A stretch of 64,000 bases of DNA, taken from the NCBI GenBank assembly GCA_937928735.1, contig CALFVF010000003.1:16373-80372 (forward strand), in the 5' to 3' direction. The notes below the pieces were generated by a model. It saw only the letters and a program-made list of their open reading frames with translations, was not told where the DNA came from and made no database searches. A program made the position numbers and the translations under genes. The DNA is from an uncultured Verrucomicrobiales bacterium (GTDB taxonomy: Bacteria; Verrucomicrobiota; Verrucomicrobiia; Verrucomicrobiales; Akkermansiaceae). Below are positions 1 through 7,166 of this stretch, in pieces; the stretch's first letter is position 1; every line of letters starts with the position of its first letter.

Positions 1-1084
1 ACAACCTTCTAACAAAGGGTTAAGTGCTGCGCGTAATCTAGGAGCTAAGCATGCCAAAGGAGAGGTGTTTGTCTATACAGATGATGATTGTCAAGTGGAT
101 CGAGAATGGCTCTTTTGGTTGGCTCGAGGATTGAGTGAATTAGACTGTGATGCTTGTGGTGGACCAAACTTACCACCTACACCTATAGATGGCGATGAAG
201 CGATTGTAAGTGCAGCACCGGGTGCTCCCAGTCATGTTCTCATAGCTGATAGAGAGGCAGAGCATTTGCCGGGTTGTCATATCGCTGTTCGGCGTGAAGC
301 GTTTGAGGCGATTGGAGGATTTAACACAGATTATTGGATTGCTGGTGATGATGTGGATTTTTGTTGGCGACTTGAGCAGGCAGGATTTCAAATGGGATTT
401 CAGGCAGCGAGTTTTGTCTGGCATCGCCGTCGCACGACATTATGGAATTATGCAAGACAGCAGTGGAATTACGGTAAGGCAGAGGCACGGCTCATGCGCG
501 ATCATCCAGAGAGGTTTCACCGTGGTCAAGGTGCACGCTGGAAAGGTGTCGTTTATCAAGGTGCCGCTATAAAAGCACAAAATCATTCAGTGATCTACCA
601 AGGGAAGATGGGAGCTGCCCCCTACGCTCAGATATGCACAGAGATACAGCCGAGGCGCCCGCTGCACAGGGACTTTAGCTCGCTCAAGCACAGGCTCATG
701 CTAGCGCTCTGCGAACTCGTTCAGCCGCATTTACGCCATTGGGCGCGCAGTCTCTACAGTTTACCCTGGCGCTGGAAAGTGCCTGTTCACCAAGTTCTTA
801 AAGAAGAGAAAAATCGGGTGAATCCAGGTGGTGTTATTTATGAAATCTGTCTCGCTGAGAGTCAGAGAAACCTTCGTGCCCAAGGGCTTGAAGCGCTCAT
901 TCAGCTAGGGTTTCAGCCCTGTTCAAGCACCGATAAGTGGGATGTTCAAAAAGAAGGACAAAAGGCACTAGTAACTTGTGAAGAGCTAGGGGATCAATCA
1001 TGGCAGTTGCGAATTCGCTATTGCGGATTACCCTCAGAGTGGGCTAAGATAAAAAAAGCATTGAATGAGCATCATGAAATATAA
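1..1084 (+). CDS. Family 2 glycosyltransferase, 5' end outside window
   Basis: Partial gene: the frame is open to the first base of the window. The first in-frame start-like codon (GTG at 65) lies inside a conserved motif, so it is not the real start. Upstream of it the frame reads GLSAARNLGAKHAKGEV and then YTDDD, the nucleotide-sugar and metal-binding (DXD) segment of GT-A family 2 enzymes. Further on, LPGCHIAVRREAFEAIGGF and then AGDDVDFCWRLEQ are the acceptor-site and ED-like catalytic motifs. The C-terminal 150 residues are not recognised and may be a separate accessory domain. The enzyme would transfer a sugar to a cell-surface or secreted acceptor; the substrate cannot be read. It overlaps the next gene by 11-20 bases, suggesting translational coupling. 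Confidence 0.85.
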   Translation, partial: QPSNKGLSAARNLGAKHAKGEVFVYTDDDCQVDREWLFWLARGLSELDCDACGGPNLPPTPIDGDEAIVSAAPGAPSHVLIADREAEHLPGCHIAVRREAFEAIGGFNTDYWIAGDDVDFCWRLEQAGFQMGFQAASFVWHRRRTTLWNYARQQWNYGKAEARLMRDHPERFHRGQGARWKGVVYQGAAIKAQNHSVIYQGKMGAAPYAQICTEIQPRRPLHRDFSSLKHRLMLALCELVQPHLRHWARSLYSLPWRWKVPVHQVLKEEKNRVNPGGVIYEICLAESQRNLRAQGLEALIQLGFQPCSSTDKWDVQKEGQKALVTCEELGDQSWQLRIRYCGLPSEWAKIKKALNEHHEI

Positions 1085-1994
1085 ACACGGTACGAAACAG
1101 AGGTGGTTGACGATTCTTGGATTAGCCATGTCTTGCGCGCGTCTCGTGGCAGAGCCTAATGCACCACTAGAAATTCTCGTTGCAGAGAAGAGAGACCCAG
1201 TGGTAGAGAGAACTGATTTTATTCGCGTGGATGAAGATGCCCACGCTGCGAGACTACAGACGGGAATCACTCGATATCAGAAAGGAGACGTCGTCTTGGA
1301 TTTGATCGGAGCTGTGCATGTTGCCGATAAAGAGTATTTTGTACAACTGAATGAGGAATTTACAAAATACGAATCCGTCTTATTTGAAATGGTAGGAGGA
1401 GAGAACCTCGTCAATGGCCAAGTACCAGCACCAGCTCCCGGGCAGAAAGTCGATACCATGACGCTACTCTTAGGAAAAGCCTACACAGCGATGGAGAAAT
1501 TCTTAGCGCTCTCCGGGCAGAAAGATCATGTGGACTACTCTGTAGAGAACTTCGTCCATGCTGATCTGACACTGGGTGAATTTAAGCGACTGCAGAAAGA
1601 AAAGGGCGAGAGTATCATAGGGTTTGCGCTAAAACAAAATAAGCTGGAAACAAAACCTAAAAAAGAGCCAAACGCAATGAAGCTCATTGCCGCACTCTTA
1701 ACAAAGAACTCTGATAAGGCGAAGTTGGAACTTGTGCACACGCTGGGAGCCGGTGATGATCAAATCGCACAGTTCGCAGGTGATTCTGTCATCATAGGTG
1801 ACCGTAATTTAAAATGCATAGAGGTGCTTGAGGAGCAGATAGAGGCAGGAATCAAGTCACTTAGTATATTCTATGGCGCAGCTCATTTCCCTGATATGGA
1901 ACAGCGTCTTTTGGAATCTGGATTTAAAAAGACATCCCATCGCTGGATCACGGCGTGGAATGTCAAAAAACCTCAGAATAAGAAAGCACCTTAG
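1065..1994 (+). CDS. TraB/GumN-like exported protein
   Basis: Protein of 309 residues, or 306 from a second ATG at 1074. The N-terminus is a plausible signal peptide (basic start, then WLTILGLAMSCARLVA). The body has the TraB/PrgY hallmarks: DLIGAVHVADKEYF near residue 90 (the GxxH motif), VLFEMVGG shortly after, and SIFYGAAHFPDM near the C-terminus (the second GAxH motif). These His/Glu positions are thought to form a metal-dependent protease-like site; a biochemical role in bacteria is not established. The start overlaps the glycosyltransferase end, so both are probably on one transcript. I call the family with fair confidence and the function not at all. Confidence 0.7.
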   Translation: MSIMKYKHGTKQRWLTILGLAMSCARLVAEPNAPLEILVAEKRDPVVERTDFIRVDEDAHAARLQTGITRYQKGDVVLDLIGAVHVADKEYFVQLNEEFTKYESVLFEMVGGENLVNGQVPAPAPGQKVDTMTLLLGKAYTAMEKFLALSGQKDHVDYSVENFVHADLTLGEFKRLQKEKGESIIGFALKQNKLETKPKKEPNAMKLIAALLTKNSDKAKLELVHTLGAGDDQIAQFAGDSVIIGDRNLKCIEVLEEQIEAGIKSLSIFYGAAHFPDMEQRLLESGFKKTSHRWITAWNVKKPQNKKAP

Positions 1995-2220
1995 TCTCTA
2001 GCAAATTCAGAGAGAGTGAATAGTTAGCTCGCGAACTGTTTGGTAAATCAGGAAATACATCCCCCAGAGAGGTTCTCAGAGTAAAGCAATAGAGAGCGTG
2101 TGTACAGGGACCAAGGGGTGCAGCGTGAGACTGATTGGTTTAGACTATGAAAAATTTGCAAGTTCTCAGACAGGGATTAATGTTAATGACGCTAAAGGCA
2201 ATAGTAAGGATCAGAAAAAT

Positions 2221-2796
2221 ATGACAGATAGGGCAGAATCAGAGGAACAAAAAAGTAGATGGAGTGACTGGCTCAGCGAGCATGGTGGTCGACTATTACT
2301 CTTTGCTCGTCAGCAGACTCGCTCAGCTCACGATGCAGAAGATGTCTTGCAAGAAGCACTCGTGAAATTAGCAAAAAAAGTCGGTGACGGAACCTTTGAT
2401 GGAGGTCAAGAATCCTGGCTGCCCTATGTGTACACGAGTATTAGACGCTGCTCTATTGACCTGGGTCGCAAGGATGATCGACGGAGGCGCCGAGAAGAAA
2501 AAGTGGAAGGCGATAAAATGATCCATACCGGAGGTCGCACAGATCCGTGGTTTCACACAGTAGGCTCAGAAGATGAATCACGCCTCTTCATAGAAGAAGG
2601 ACTCAAGTCTATACCGGAGAAATTCTCCGAAGTGATCGTCATGAAGATATGGGGAGAGAGAACATTTGCAGAAATTGGGGAAACATTAGGCATATCACAG
2701 AATACAGTAGCATCGAGATATCGCTACGGACTAGAGGCCTTAAAAAAGGCACTCTCAAAAGCAAAGAAAGACGGAGATATTGCGATACACGTATAA
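2221..2796 (+). CDS. ECF RNA polymerase sigma factor
   Basis: Sigma-70 family ECF factor. Region 2 shows AHDAEDVLQEALVKLAKK; region 4 shows EVIVMKIWGERTFAEIGET followed by LGISQNTVASRYRYGLEAL, the helix-turn-helix that reads the -35 element. The frame is open upstream to a GTG at 2098, but the ATG at 2221 has an AAGGA ten bases before it and gives a normal 191-residue ECF factor, so I chose it. The next gene starts 18 bases downstream and encodes a membrane protein with a cytoplasmic-looking N-terminus, the usual arrangement of sigma and anti-sigma. The 226 bases between the TraB-like gene and this start show no other feature. Confidence 0.88.
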   Translation: MTDRAESEEQKSRWSDWLSEHGGRLLLFARQQTRSAHDAEDVLQEALVKLAKKVGDGTFDGGQESWLPYVYTSIRRCSIDLGRKDDRRRRREEKVEGDKMIHTGGRTDPWFHTVGSEDESRLFIEEGLKSIPEKFSEVIVMKIWGERTFAEIGETLGISQNTVASRYRYGLEALKKALSKAKKDGDIAIHV

Positions 2797-2814
2797 GAAG
2801 GTGAGGAGGAAAGG

Positions 2815-3567
2815 ATGAAAGAAGAGATGAAAAATCTAGAAGGTGAATTAATAAAGTTAGAGCCAGAGCCTCTTAGCGAAGCTCTCTACCTGCGCCTGAA
2901 TCAAGCCATGCAGCGAGCCCATCAAGAGGCCACTACTTCGCAAGAGCTTAGCTTAGAGGAGCTGGAACAGACACTAGAAAAACTCGCCCCGAGTGGGCTG
3001 AGTCATGGCTTTTTGAGTCGCATGGATACAGCCATGCAGGAATGGCAAGAAGAGGGCGAGAAAGAAGCAAAAATTGTACCATTTAGTGGGGAGCAAACAT
3101 CCTCCATTACCGAGCCCGTTGTGACGTGGCGAAGCCAACCACAGGGGCAGCAGGCTGGAAGATTCTGGAACTACGCCTCAGTGGCTGCGGTCGCTCTATT
3201 TGGTGGACTACTAGCACTTACATTGCCGGAGCAGAGCCAAAATTCCCCGAGTAGTGCGCCCCAATTATCCAGAGTAGATCAATCAGATCGTATCGTCTCA
3301 TCCACGGCATTAGCCAAAGGCAGAGAAGAGCGCCAGGTGACAAAGTCTTCACAGCTACACCCAGTTCAACTGACGCGATCCAGTGCGGATCGCAACATCA
3401 TTGGCATCTCTAGTGAAGGGGTTAGGAAGAACCACCACGACCAGCCATGTCGCTGCCTAAAGGTAGAATATGTCGACGTGATTGAGATGCGAAATAGTGA
3501 TGGTAAGCAGATAAAAATTGAAGAACCCAAAATAGAGTATTTATACATACCTATAGAAGAAAATTAG
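2815..3567 (+). CDS. Probable membrane anti-sigma factor
   Basis: Protein of 250 residues, no recognised catalytic domain. Acidic, helical N-terminal half with two similar segments (EPLSEALYLRLNQAMQ near residue 20 and PSGLSHGFLSRMDTAMQ near 62), then one transmembrane helix around residues 122-140 (NYASVAAVALFGGLLALTL). The outer part is Ser/Gln-rich and ends in a conserved-looking segment with CRCLKVEYVDVIEM. GGTGAGGAGGA just before the ATG is a strong ribosome binding site. Position directly after an ECF sigma gene, plus the single helix, suggest that the N-terminal part binds the sigma factor and the periplasmic part senses envelope state. That is inference from context; no zinc-binding anti-sigma motif (HxxxCxxC) is visible. 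Confidence 0.6.
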   Translation: MKEEMKNLEGELIKLEPEPLSEALYLRLNQAMQRAHQEATTSQELSLEELEQTLEKLAPSGLSHGFLSRMDTAMQEWQEEGEKEAKIVPFSGEQTSSITEPVVTWRSQPQGQQAGRFWNYASVAAVALFGGLLALTLPEQSQNSPSSAPQLSRVDQSDRIVSSTALAKGREERQVTKSSQLHPVQLTRSSADRNIIGISSEGVRKNHHDQPCRCLKVEYVDVIEMRNSDGKQIKIEEPKIEYLYIPIEEN

Positions 3568-3594
3568 AAAAATAATAGTGATGAGAACGCTCTA

Positions 3595-4647
3595 ATGTTG
3601 AAAGAAAAATTTAGAGTAAACTTAAAAATCGCTATGAAAACATCACTAAAATTACCCCAGAGTTTTGTGGTCGTTACACGTCCAGTTGTTGCCACAGCTC
3701 TCAGTGCAGGATTCGCTATATTGCCTAACATATCTAAAGGGATAGAGCGTCCAGTGCCAGTGAATGAGAAAGAGAACCAGAAACTAAATTCTGAGGAGCA
3801 CGCCACACAGAAAAGTGAAGCCCTCCCGTGGTTAGGTGTCTCAGGTGACCCGCTCCCCGAAGTTTTGCAATCACACCTAGGGATTACAAAAGGATTGCTG
3901 ATTCATTTCGTTAGTCCAGAAAGCCCCGCTGAAGAAATTGGACTAAAATCACATGATGTTCTAACAAAGATAAATGATCGCGCTATAGGTAGCCAACTCA
4001 CCATGAAGGAGGCGATATTAGACACTCAAGTTGGTGATAGAGTGAATCTTGAATACATGCGAGCAGGTGAGAAAAAGCAAGTGGAAGTCACCCTCAGTGC
4101 TCGCCCTGCTCATATAGCAGAGTCTAAGCCTCTAGCAGAAAGGCAGTGGATAGAGCCTCGCGACGGGGCTCAAAATCGAAATCATGATAGAGGGAATTCA
4201 CTATTTCCCAGAGGTCGAGGCTCCCTAAGTGGCATGCTGGGTCAAATTGATGCCAAGCATCAGCAAATGATCGAGGACTTGCTCAATGACAAGCAGCGAG
4301 GGTTTGATCTCCACCAGCAATTAGATCAGCAATTTGAGCAAATGCGCCAGCAGATGGGTCACTCAGGCATACAACTTAATTTTAATAACCTGATGGGAGA
4401 TGTTCAGTCTAGCCAGACCAGTGTGATGACAATGTCAGACGAGCAAGGCTCCGTGACAATGCAGCGCAATGACGAAGGGACACAGGTGACCGTAAAGGAT
4501 CACAAAGGTGTGGTTTTGTTTGAAGGCCCTTATCATACGAAAGAAGATAAAGCTGCAGTCGACCCCGAAATACGGAAACGTATCGAATCCCAGAACTTCT
4601 CAATAGGAAGTGATATACAGGGGCTGGGTGGTCTATTTGGTCGCTAA
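3595..4647 (+). CDS. Exported PDZ-domain protein
   Basis: One PDZ domain near residues 75-170: LPWLGVSGDPLPEVLQSHLG, then GLLIHFVSPESPAEEIGLK and DVLTKINDRAIGSQ, the carboxylate-binding loop and core strands of HtrA-type PDZ domains. There is no protease domain. After the PDZ comes a Gln-rich helical stretch (about residues 215-265), then a small C-terminal region. The start at 3595 is the first ATG; the ATG at 3634 gives a cleaner signal-like N-terminus (MKTSLKLPQSF, then VVVTRPVVATALSAG) and may be the real one. It is the third gene of the sigma / anti-sigma-like operon and could be the sensor or target that links envelope damage to the sigma switch. Confidence 0.7.
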   Translation: MLKEKFRVNLKIAMKTSLKLPQSFVVVTRPVVATALSAGFAILPNISKGIERPVPVNEKENQKLNSEEHATQKSEALPWLGVSGDPLPEVLQSHLGITKGLLIHFVSPESPAEEIGLKSHDVLTKINDRAIGSQLTMKEAILDTQVGDRVNLEYMRAGEKKQVEVTLSARPAHIAESKPLAERQWIEPRDGAQNRNHDRGNSLFPRGRGSLSGMLGQIDAKHQQMIEDLLNDKQRGFDLHQQLDQQFEQMRQQMGHSGIQLNFNNLMGDVQSSQTSVMTMSDEQGSVTMQRNDEGTQVTVKDHKGVVLFEGPYHTKEDKAAVDPEIRKRIESQNFSIGSDIQGLGGLFGR

Positions 4648-4685
4648 GTCACAACCATAGTAAAAAGTTTATAAAAACTTGGTCT

Positions 4686-4718
4686 ATAGCTTGGGTGGAT
4701 CTTATTCACCCAAGCTAT
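4686..4718. terminator. Bidirectional terminator hairpin
   Basis: Perfect 12-bp stem ATAGCTTGGGTG / CACCCAAGCTAT around a 9-base loop, sitting between the convergent PDZ and ferritin genes. On the minus strand it is followed by a T-rich run, so it would end ferritin transcription; on the plus strand the downstream T content is weaker. Confidence 0.75.
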
Positions 4719-4740
4719 GAAATAGAAATTTTCTCTGATG

Positions 4741-5247
4741 CTACTCCGCGCCAGAGTCTGAAGGGCGCTTACCTAACTTGTCGTTTAGGAAGAGCAGGCC
4801 AGTGACATCATCCCCGATTCTTTCGAGTAAAGCGATGACATCTTCGACACTCTTTTCCTCCTCGACCTGTTCGTCCAAGAACCATTGAAGGTGGCTCTTA
4901 GTGGCATGGTCGTTTAGTTTAAGAGCGAGTTCATAGAGGCGGTTAATAGAAGCTGTGTTTTCTTGTTCTTGAGCTAGAGAAACTTGAAACGCCTCAATTG
5001 GAGCATTAAACTCAGAGCGAGGCACAGGAATTTGGCTTAGTTTCACTCTACCACCTCTGTCTTGGAGGTAGCCGACGAGCTTCAAGGCGTGCTGGCGCTC
5101 TTCATCATGCTGAAGAAGCATCCACTGAGCGAAACCATTGAGATTTTCGGAATCAAAGTGGTTCGACATAGCGAGATAGTTGTGGGAAGCGGCGAGTTCT
5201 TGGTTAATTTGGGAATTAATAGCGTCTTCGAGTTCTGGATGGATCAT
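4741..5247 (-). CDS. ftnA: Ferritin, bacterial non-haem type
   Basis: Iron-storage protein of the FtnA type, 168 residues from this start. Ferroxidase ligands are recognisable: NQELAASHNYLAMSNHF in helix A, LLQHDEERQHALKL (E..H) in helix B, LAQEQENTASINRLYELA in helix C. Family members usually start exactly at the Met of MIHPELEDAINSQ, so I placed the start at 5247; the frame continues to another ATG at 5286 with 13 unusual extra residues, and neither ATG has a clear ribosome binding site. It is monocistronic: a Fur-box-like sequence lies about 126 bases upstream and a hairpin terminator just downstream. It should store iron in the cytoplasm and limit Fenton chemistry. Confidence 0.93.
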   Translation of the reverse strand: MIHPELEDAINSQINQELAASHNYLAMSNHFDSENLNGFAQWMLLQHDEERQHALKLVGYLQDRGGRVKLSQIPVPRSEFNAPIEAFQVSLAQEQENTASINRLYELALKLNDHATKSHLQWFLDEQVEEEKSVEDVIALLERIGDDVTGLLFLNDKLGKRPSDSGAE

Positions 5248-5372
5248 AATATTTAAGTTATCGTTACTCGCATTGTTCGCGCACATAGAGGCCTAGGTCA
5301 ACGACTATTTGTGTGAGAATCTGTCTCAATAGTGATCCAAGTTGCTTTATTTTACAAGTGTTCCCAGTTTTC

Positions 5373-5391
5373 GTTATTGAGAATCATTATC
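5373..5391. promoter_or_regulatory. Fur-box-like site upstream of ferritin
   Basis: GTTATTGAGAATCATTATC matches the classical 19-bp Fur consensus at 16 of 19 positions; the last ten bases are identical. It lies 126 bases before the ferritin start. Ferritin is often induced by iron, so Fur here could repress, activate or act through an RNA; the sequence does not say which. Confidence 0.55.
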
Positions 5392-5772
5392 TAGAAGTGG
5401 TGTTCCTTAGTGAGCAGAGACTTTGAGTTCTTTCACTGTAAAAGAGGGAAGAGTCGAAGCTTTAAAATGAAGCAATGAAGAAGAACGGCGAATTTCTAGA
5501 AAAGAGTTCTGAGTGATTGAGGACGCTTCTAGTGACCTCATTCCTAACCATGCCATTGGATTTTCCATTTCTGCGTTACCCATGATTCCTATGAATGGAT
5601 GCAGAAGAGGTTGTGTTTACCTTGATCGGAAATAGTCTGAAGGCATTTCTTCATCGAAAGCAGGGGAACTGAGGAGCTCTTGCTGTGAATTTTTGTAAGA
5701 ATGGGAGAAAAAAACAAAAACATCTTGCATCCCTGCGAACTTTAGCTAAAACACCGCCCACCGATTGGCAAA
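5392..5772. other. Intergenic stretch before tRNA-Gly, no gene seen
   Basis: Short open frames here on both strands have no family resemblance, and those on the right merely run through the tRNA. I see no further hairpin or repeat. Confidence 0.5.
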
Positions 5773-5847
5773 GCGGGTGTAGCTCAGTGGTAGAGCGCGA
5801 CCTTGCCAAGGTCGATGTCGAGAGTTCGAATCTCTTCACCCGCTCCA
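5773..5847 (+). tRNA. tRNA-Gly (GCC), copy 1
   Basis: Complete cloverleaf: acceptor GCGGGTG / CACCCGC, D arm GCTC..GAGC, anticodon stem CGACC / GGTCG around TTGCCAA (anticodon GCC), T arm GAGAG TTCGAAT CTCTT, and encoded CCA. Reads GGC and GGT glycine codons. Identical to copy 2. Confidence 0.97.
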
Positions 5848-5988
5848 GCCAATCTCGTTTTATTCAGAATCAGAAGTTTTAAGATCTTATTTTTGTATAA
5901 GATCAAAAATTTTCTCTTCTGCTAGAAAACAAATTTGCCAGATAGCTAGATCTGCGAGTATTTGCACATATGGTCTATCTTAGGTAAA

Positions 5989-6063
5989 GCGGGTGTAGCT
6001 CAGTGGTAGAGCGCGACCTTGCCAAGGTCGATGTCGAGAGTTCGAATCTCTTCACCCGCTCCA
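5989..6063 (+). tRNA. tRNA-Gly (GCC), copy 2
   Basis: Base-for-base identical to the tRNA at 5773, including the encoded CCA; the 141-base spacer is unrelated to the rest of the window. The seven bases before each copy are also similar (GGCAAA and GGTAAA), so this is a recent tandem duplication or is kept identical by gene conversion. Confidence 0.97.
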
Positions 6064-6069
6064 TTTTAG

Positions 6070-6187
6070 GGGTCTCCACCAAAGATTGGGGAATGAGGTA
6101 TGTTGTTTCTTTTCTAATGAGTAGTTATCCGCATTGAGTGATGACTTGGGTCTCCACCAAAGAGTGTTTTTCACCACAGATTGGTGG
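6070..6187. repeat. Short direct repeat with a hairpin downstream of apbE
   Basis: GGGTCTCCACCAAAGA occurs at 6070-6085 and again at 6148-6163. The second copy can pair through CCACCAA (6154-6160) with TTGGTGG (6181-6187), which might end the leftward apbE transcript or the rightward tRNA transcript. No good T-run follows, so a terminator role is only possible. Confidence 0.4.
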
Positions 6188-6225
6188 GTCTTTACTGAAG
6201 TTTGCCATCGCGAATAGAGGATGGC

Positions 6226-7164
6226 TTATGTGATCCAGTGCTCGTCACAGAGTTTCACAATAGATGAGAAGTCTGGCGTGCCGTAAGCGGCATGGGCGGC
6301 TGTGGAGAGGGTGTCTGCTAGGGTTGCATTCTGTGCTTTTACTGTGATGCTGAGCTTTTCTCTCAGTCCGTCAGCAAAGCTGTGACTGAGTACGTGACTG
6401 CGATGGATGCCTTCTTTCTGAATGGACTGATAGAGATCACCCGAGGTGGAAAAGGCACCATGAGTCACAGCAATCGGCTCACCATAAGGTTTCCCATTTT
6501 GATCGAGTAGAACAAGAGAGCGATCTCTATTTCCGAAAGCAAAAATCTCACCCCCTAAGTCGATGAGTGCCTCGGAAAGCTGGTGTTGTTTTAGTAAGGT
6601 GGCGACTTGGTCGACCGCATAGCCTTTGGCAATTCCTCCGTAATCTAGCAGAAGGGAATCAGCGTGGGGGTGGAAGGAGATGGCCTTGCCTGCTGCGAGG
6701 TGGTGGAATTGTAGTTGGTCTGAGCCAACACGTTTTTTGAGCAGTTTGACTCTTTGTGGGGCGGGGACTTGGCCAGCGGCATGACAATATCGCCAGTAAT
6801 TTGTGAGTGAGCCAAAGGTGATGTCAAAGTGCCCATGCGTGAGGCGAGTGTATTTGGCAGCGAGTTTGCTGAGCTCATAGAGCTCGTCACTGACAGGTAT
6901 GGGATTGCTGGGCTGGGCGTTGGCTTTTCGGCAGAGACTGAGTGCTTCACTGTCTGGGCGGTGCACCGAGAAGGTGAGTTCGAGGTGTTTGAGGAGGGTT
7001 TTGACTTTTTGTTCTAAAAGGGCGGGCGGCTTTTCGTGGAAGAAGCACCTGAAGTGGCTACCCATACAGGGCCATTTCCAGACTGTTTCACGCGTGTTGT
7101 TAGAGACTGCGCTAACAAGTGGAGTGCCCAGACAGAGAGAGAGAAATGAGCGCCGCTTCATCAT
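6226..7164 (-). CDS. apbE: FAD:protein FMN transferase (ApbE)
   Basis: ApbE attaches FMN covalently to Ser/Thr of extracytoplasmic flavoproteins, using FAD and magnesium. The protein (312 residues) begins MMKRRSFLSLC, an RR-type export signal. The body carries the family signature LLDYGGIAKGYAVDQVA near residue 170, an upstream HGHFDITFG segment that precedes the flavin site, and AFSTSGDLYQS (the TSGD motif) near residue 230. It starts two bases after the cytochrome/SUMF1 gene, so it is the last gene of the leftward three-gene operon. No Nqr or Rnf subunit, the usual ApbE clients, is nearby; the partner flavoprotein is unknown. Confidence 0.88.
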   Translation of the reverse strand: MMKRRSFLSLCLGTPLVSAVSNNTRETVWKWPCMGSHFRCFFHEKPPALLEQKVKTLLKHLELTFSVHRPDSEALSLCRKANAQPSNPIPVSDELYELSKLAAKYTRLTHGHFDITFGSLTNYWRYCHAAGQVPAPQRVKLLKKRVGSDQLQFHHLAAGKAISFHPHADSLLLDYGGIAKGYAVDQVATLLKQHQLSEALIDLGGEIFAFGNRDRSLVLLDQNGKPYGEPIAVTHGAFSTSGDLYQSIQKEGIHRSHVLSHSFADGLREKLSITVKAQNATLADTLSTAAHAAYGTPDFSSIVKLCDEHWIT

Positions 7165-7166
7165 TT

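Noticed and set aside
5651..5882. Open frames of 62 and 65 codons near the first tRNA-Gly
   Set aside because: Both run through the tRNA gene and show no protein-family resemblance.
7084..7099. TGTTTCACGCGTGTTG looks like a parS site
   Set aside because: Only the left nine bases fit the TGTTTCACGTGAAACA consensus; the right half does not, and it lies within apbE.
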